Of a DNA stretch of 5,147 nucleotides, positions 5,116 to 5,147 are shown in pieces. Both the position numbers and the translations under genes were made by a program. The stretch is taken from the NCBI GenBank assembly GCA_022712475.1, contig JALAGK010000249.1:1-5147 (forward strand), read 5' to 3'. The number at the start of each line of letters is the position of its first letter. Positions within the stretch are counted from its first letter, which is position 1. Under the pieces are notes generated by a model that saw nothing but the letters and a program-made list of their open reading frames with translations, did not search any database and was not told where the DNA came from. The DNA comes from Enterobacteriaceae bacterium. GTDB lineage: Bacteria; Pseudomonadota; Gammaproteobacteria; Enterobacterales; Enterobacteriaceae.

Positions 5116-5147
5116 GCTATCCAGTGATGTAGCGATATTGTTAAAGC

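Noticed and set aside
1..5147. Insertion sequences, CRISPR arrays, tRNA or rRNA genes, frameshifted genes
   Set aside because: All main genes are intact and of family length, and no terminal inverted repeats, regularly spaced repeats or RNA gene signatures were found by eye.

Overview
The window comes from a gammaproteobacterium of the enterobacterial type. Every protein has a clear enterobacterial counterpart: the four enzymes and the regulator match the ygbI-ygbJKLM (otn) cluster of Escherichia coli, and the last gene matches Cbl, the CysB-like regulator found in enterics. The genes are fairly GC-rich and tightly packed, and the intergenic promoter region is clearly AT-rich. The species cannot be fixed from sequence alone. 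The layout differs from E. coli K-12, where ygbI-ygbN and cbl lie far apart.

Positions 1-3053 hold four minus-strand genes, transcribed from right to left: ltnD (L-threonate dehydrogenase), otnK (3-oxo-tetronate kinase), otnC (3-oxo-tetronate 4-phosphate decarboxylase) and otnI (2-oxo-tetronate isomerase, cut off by the window edge). The junctions are 1 nt, a 4-nt ATGA overlap, and 5 nt, so this is a translationally coupled operon. Together the enzymes would oxidise a four-carbon sugar acid to 3-oxo-tetronate (or bring 2-oxo-tetronate in by isomerisation), phosphorylate it with ATP and decarboxylate it to dihydroxyacetone phosphate. A transporter usually follows otnI, but it would lie outside the window.

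Positions 3054-3315 are a 262-bp divergent control region. It holds a very good CRP site whose centre lies exactly 41.5 bp upstream of the start predicted from a TATTCT -10 box on the minus strand. This is the geometry of a class II CRP-activated promoter for the operon. Three copies of TGTGAAT(A/T)T surround this promoter and are candidate operators for the local repressor. A 12-codon reading frame with its own Shine-Dalgarno sequence ends on the TTG start of ygbI.

Positions 3316-4077 encode a DeoR-family regulator (ygbI type), divergent from the operon and presumably its controller. Positions 4078-4167 separate it from the convergent cbl gene and contain two perfect inverted repeats that overlap, so only one hairpin can form fully at a time. 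Positions 4168-5106 (minus strand) encode Cbl, a LysR-type regulator of sulfonate-sulfur genes, starting with GTG after a strong GGAGG.

No RNA genes, insertion sequences, CRISPR arrays or broken genes were seen. The enzymes are a known pathway. The less ordinary material is in the control regions and in the placement of the cluster next to cbl.
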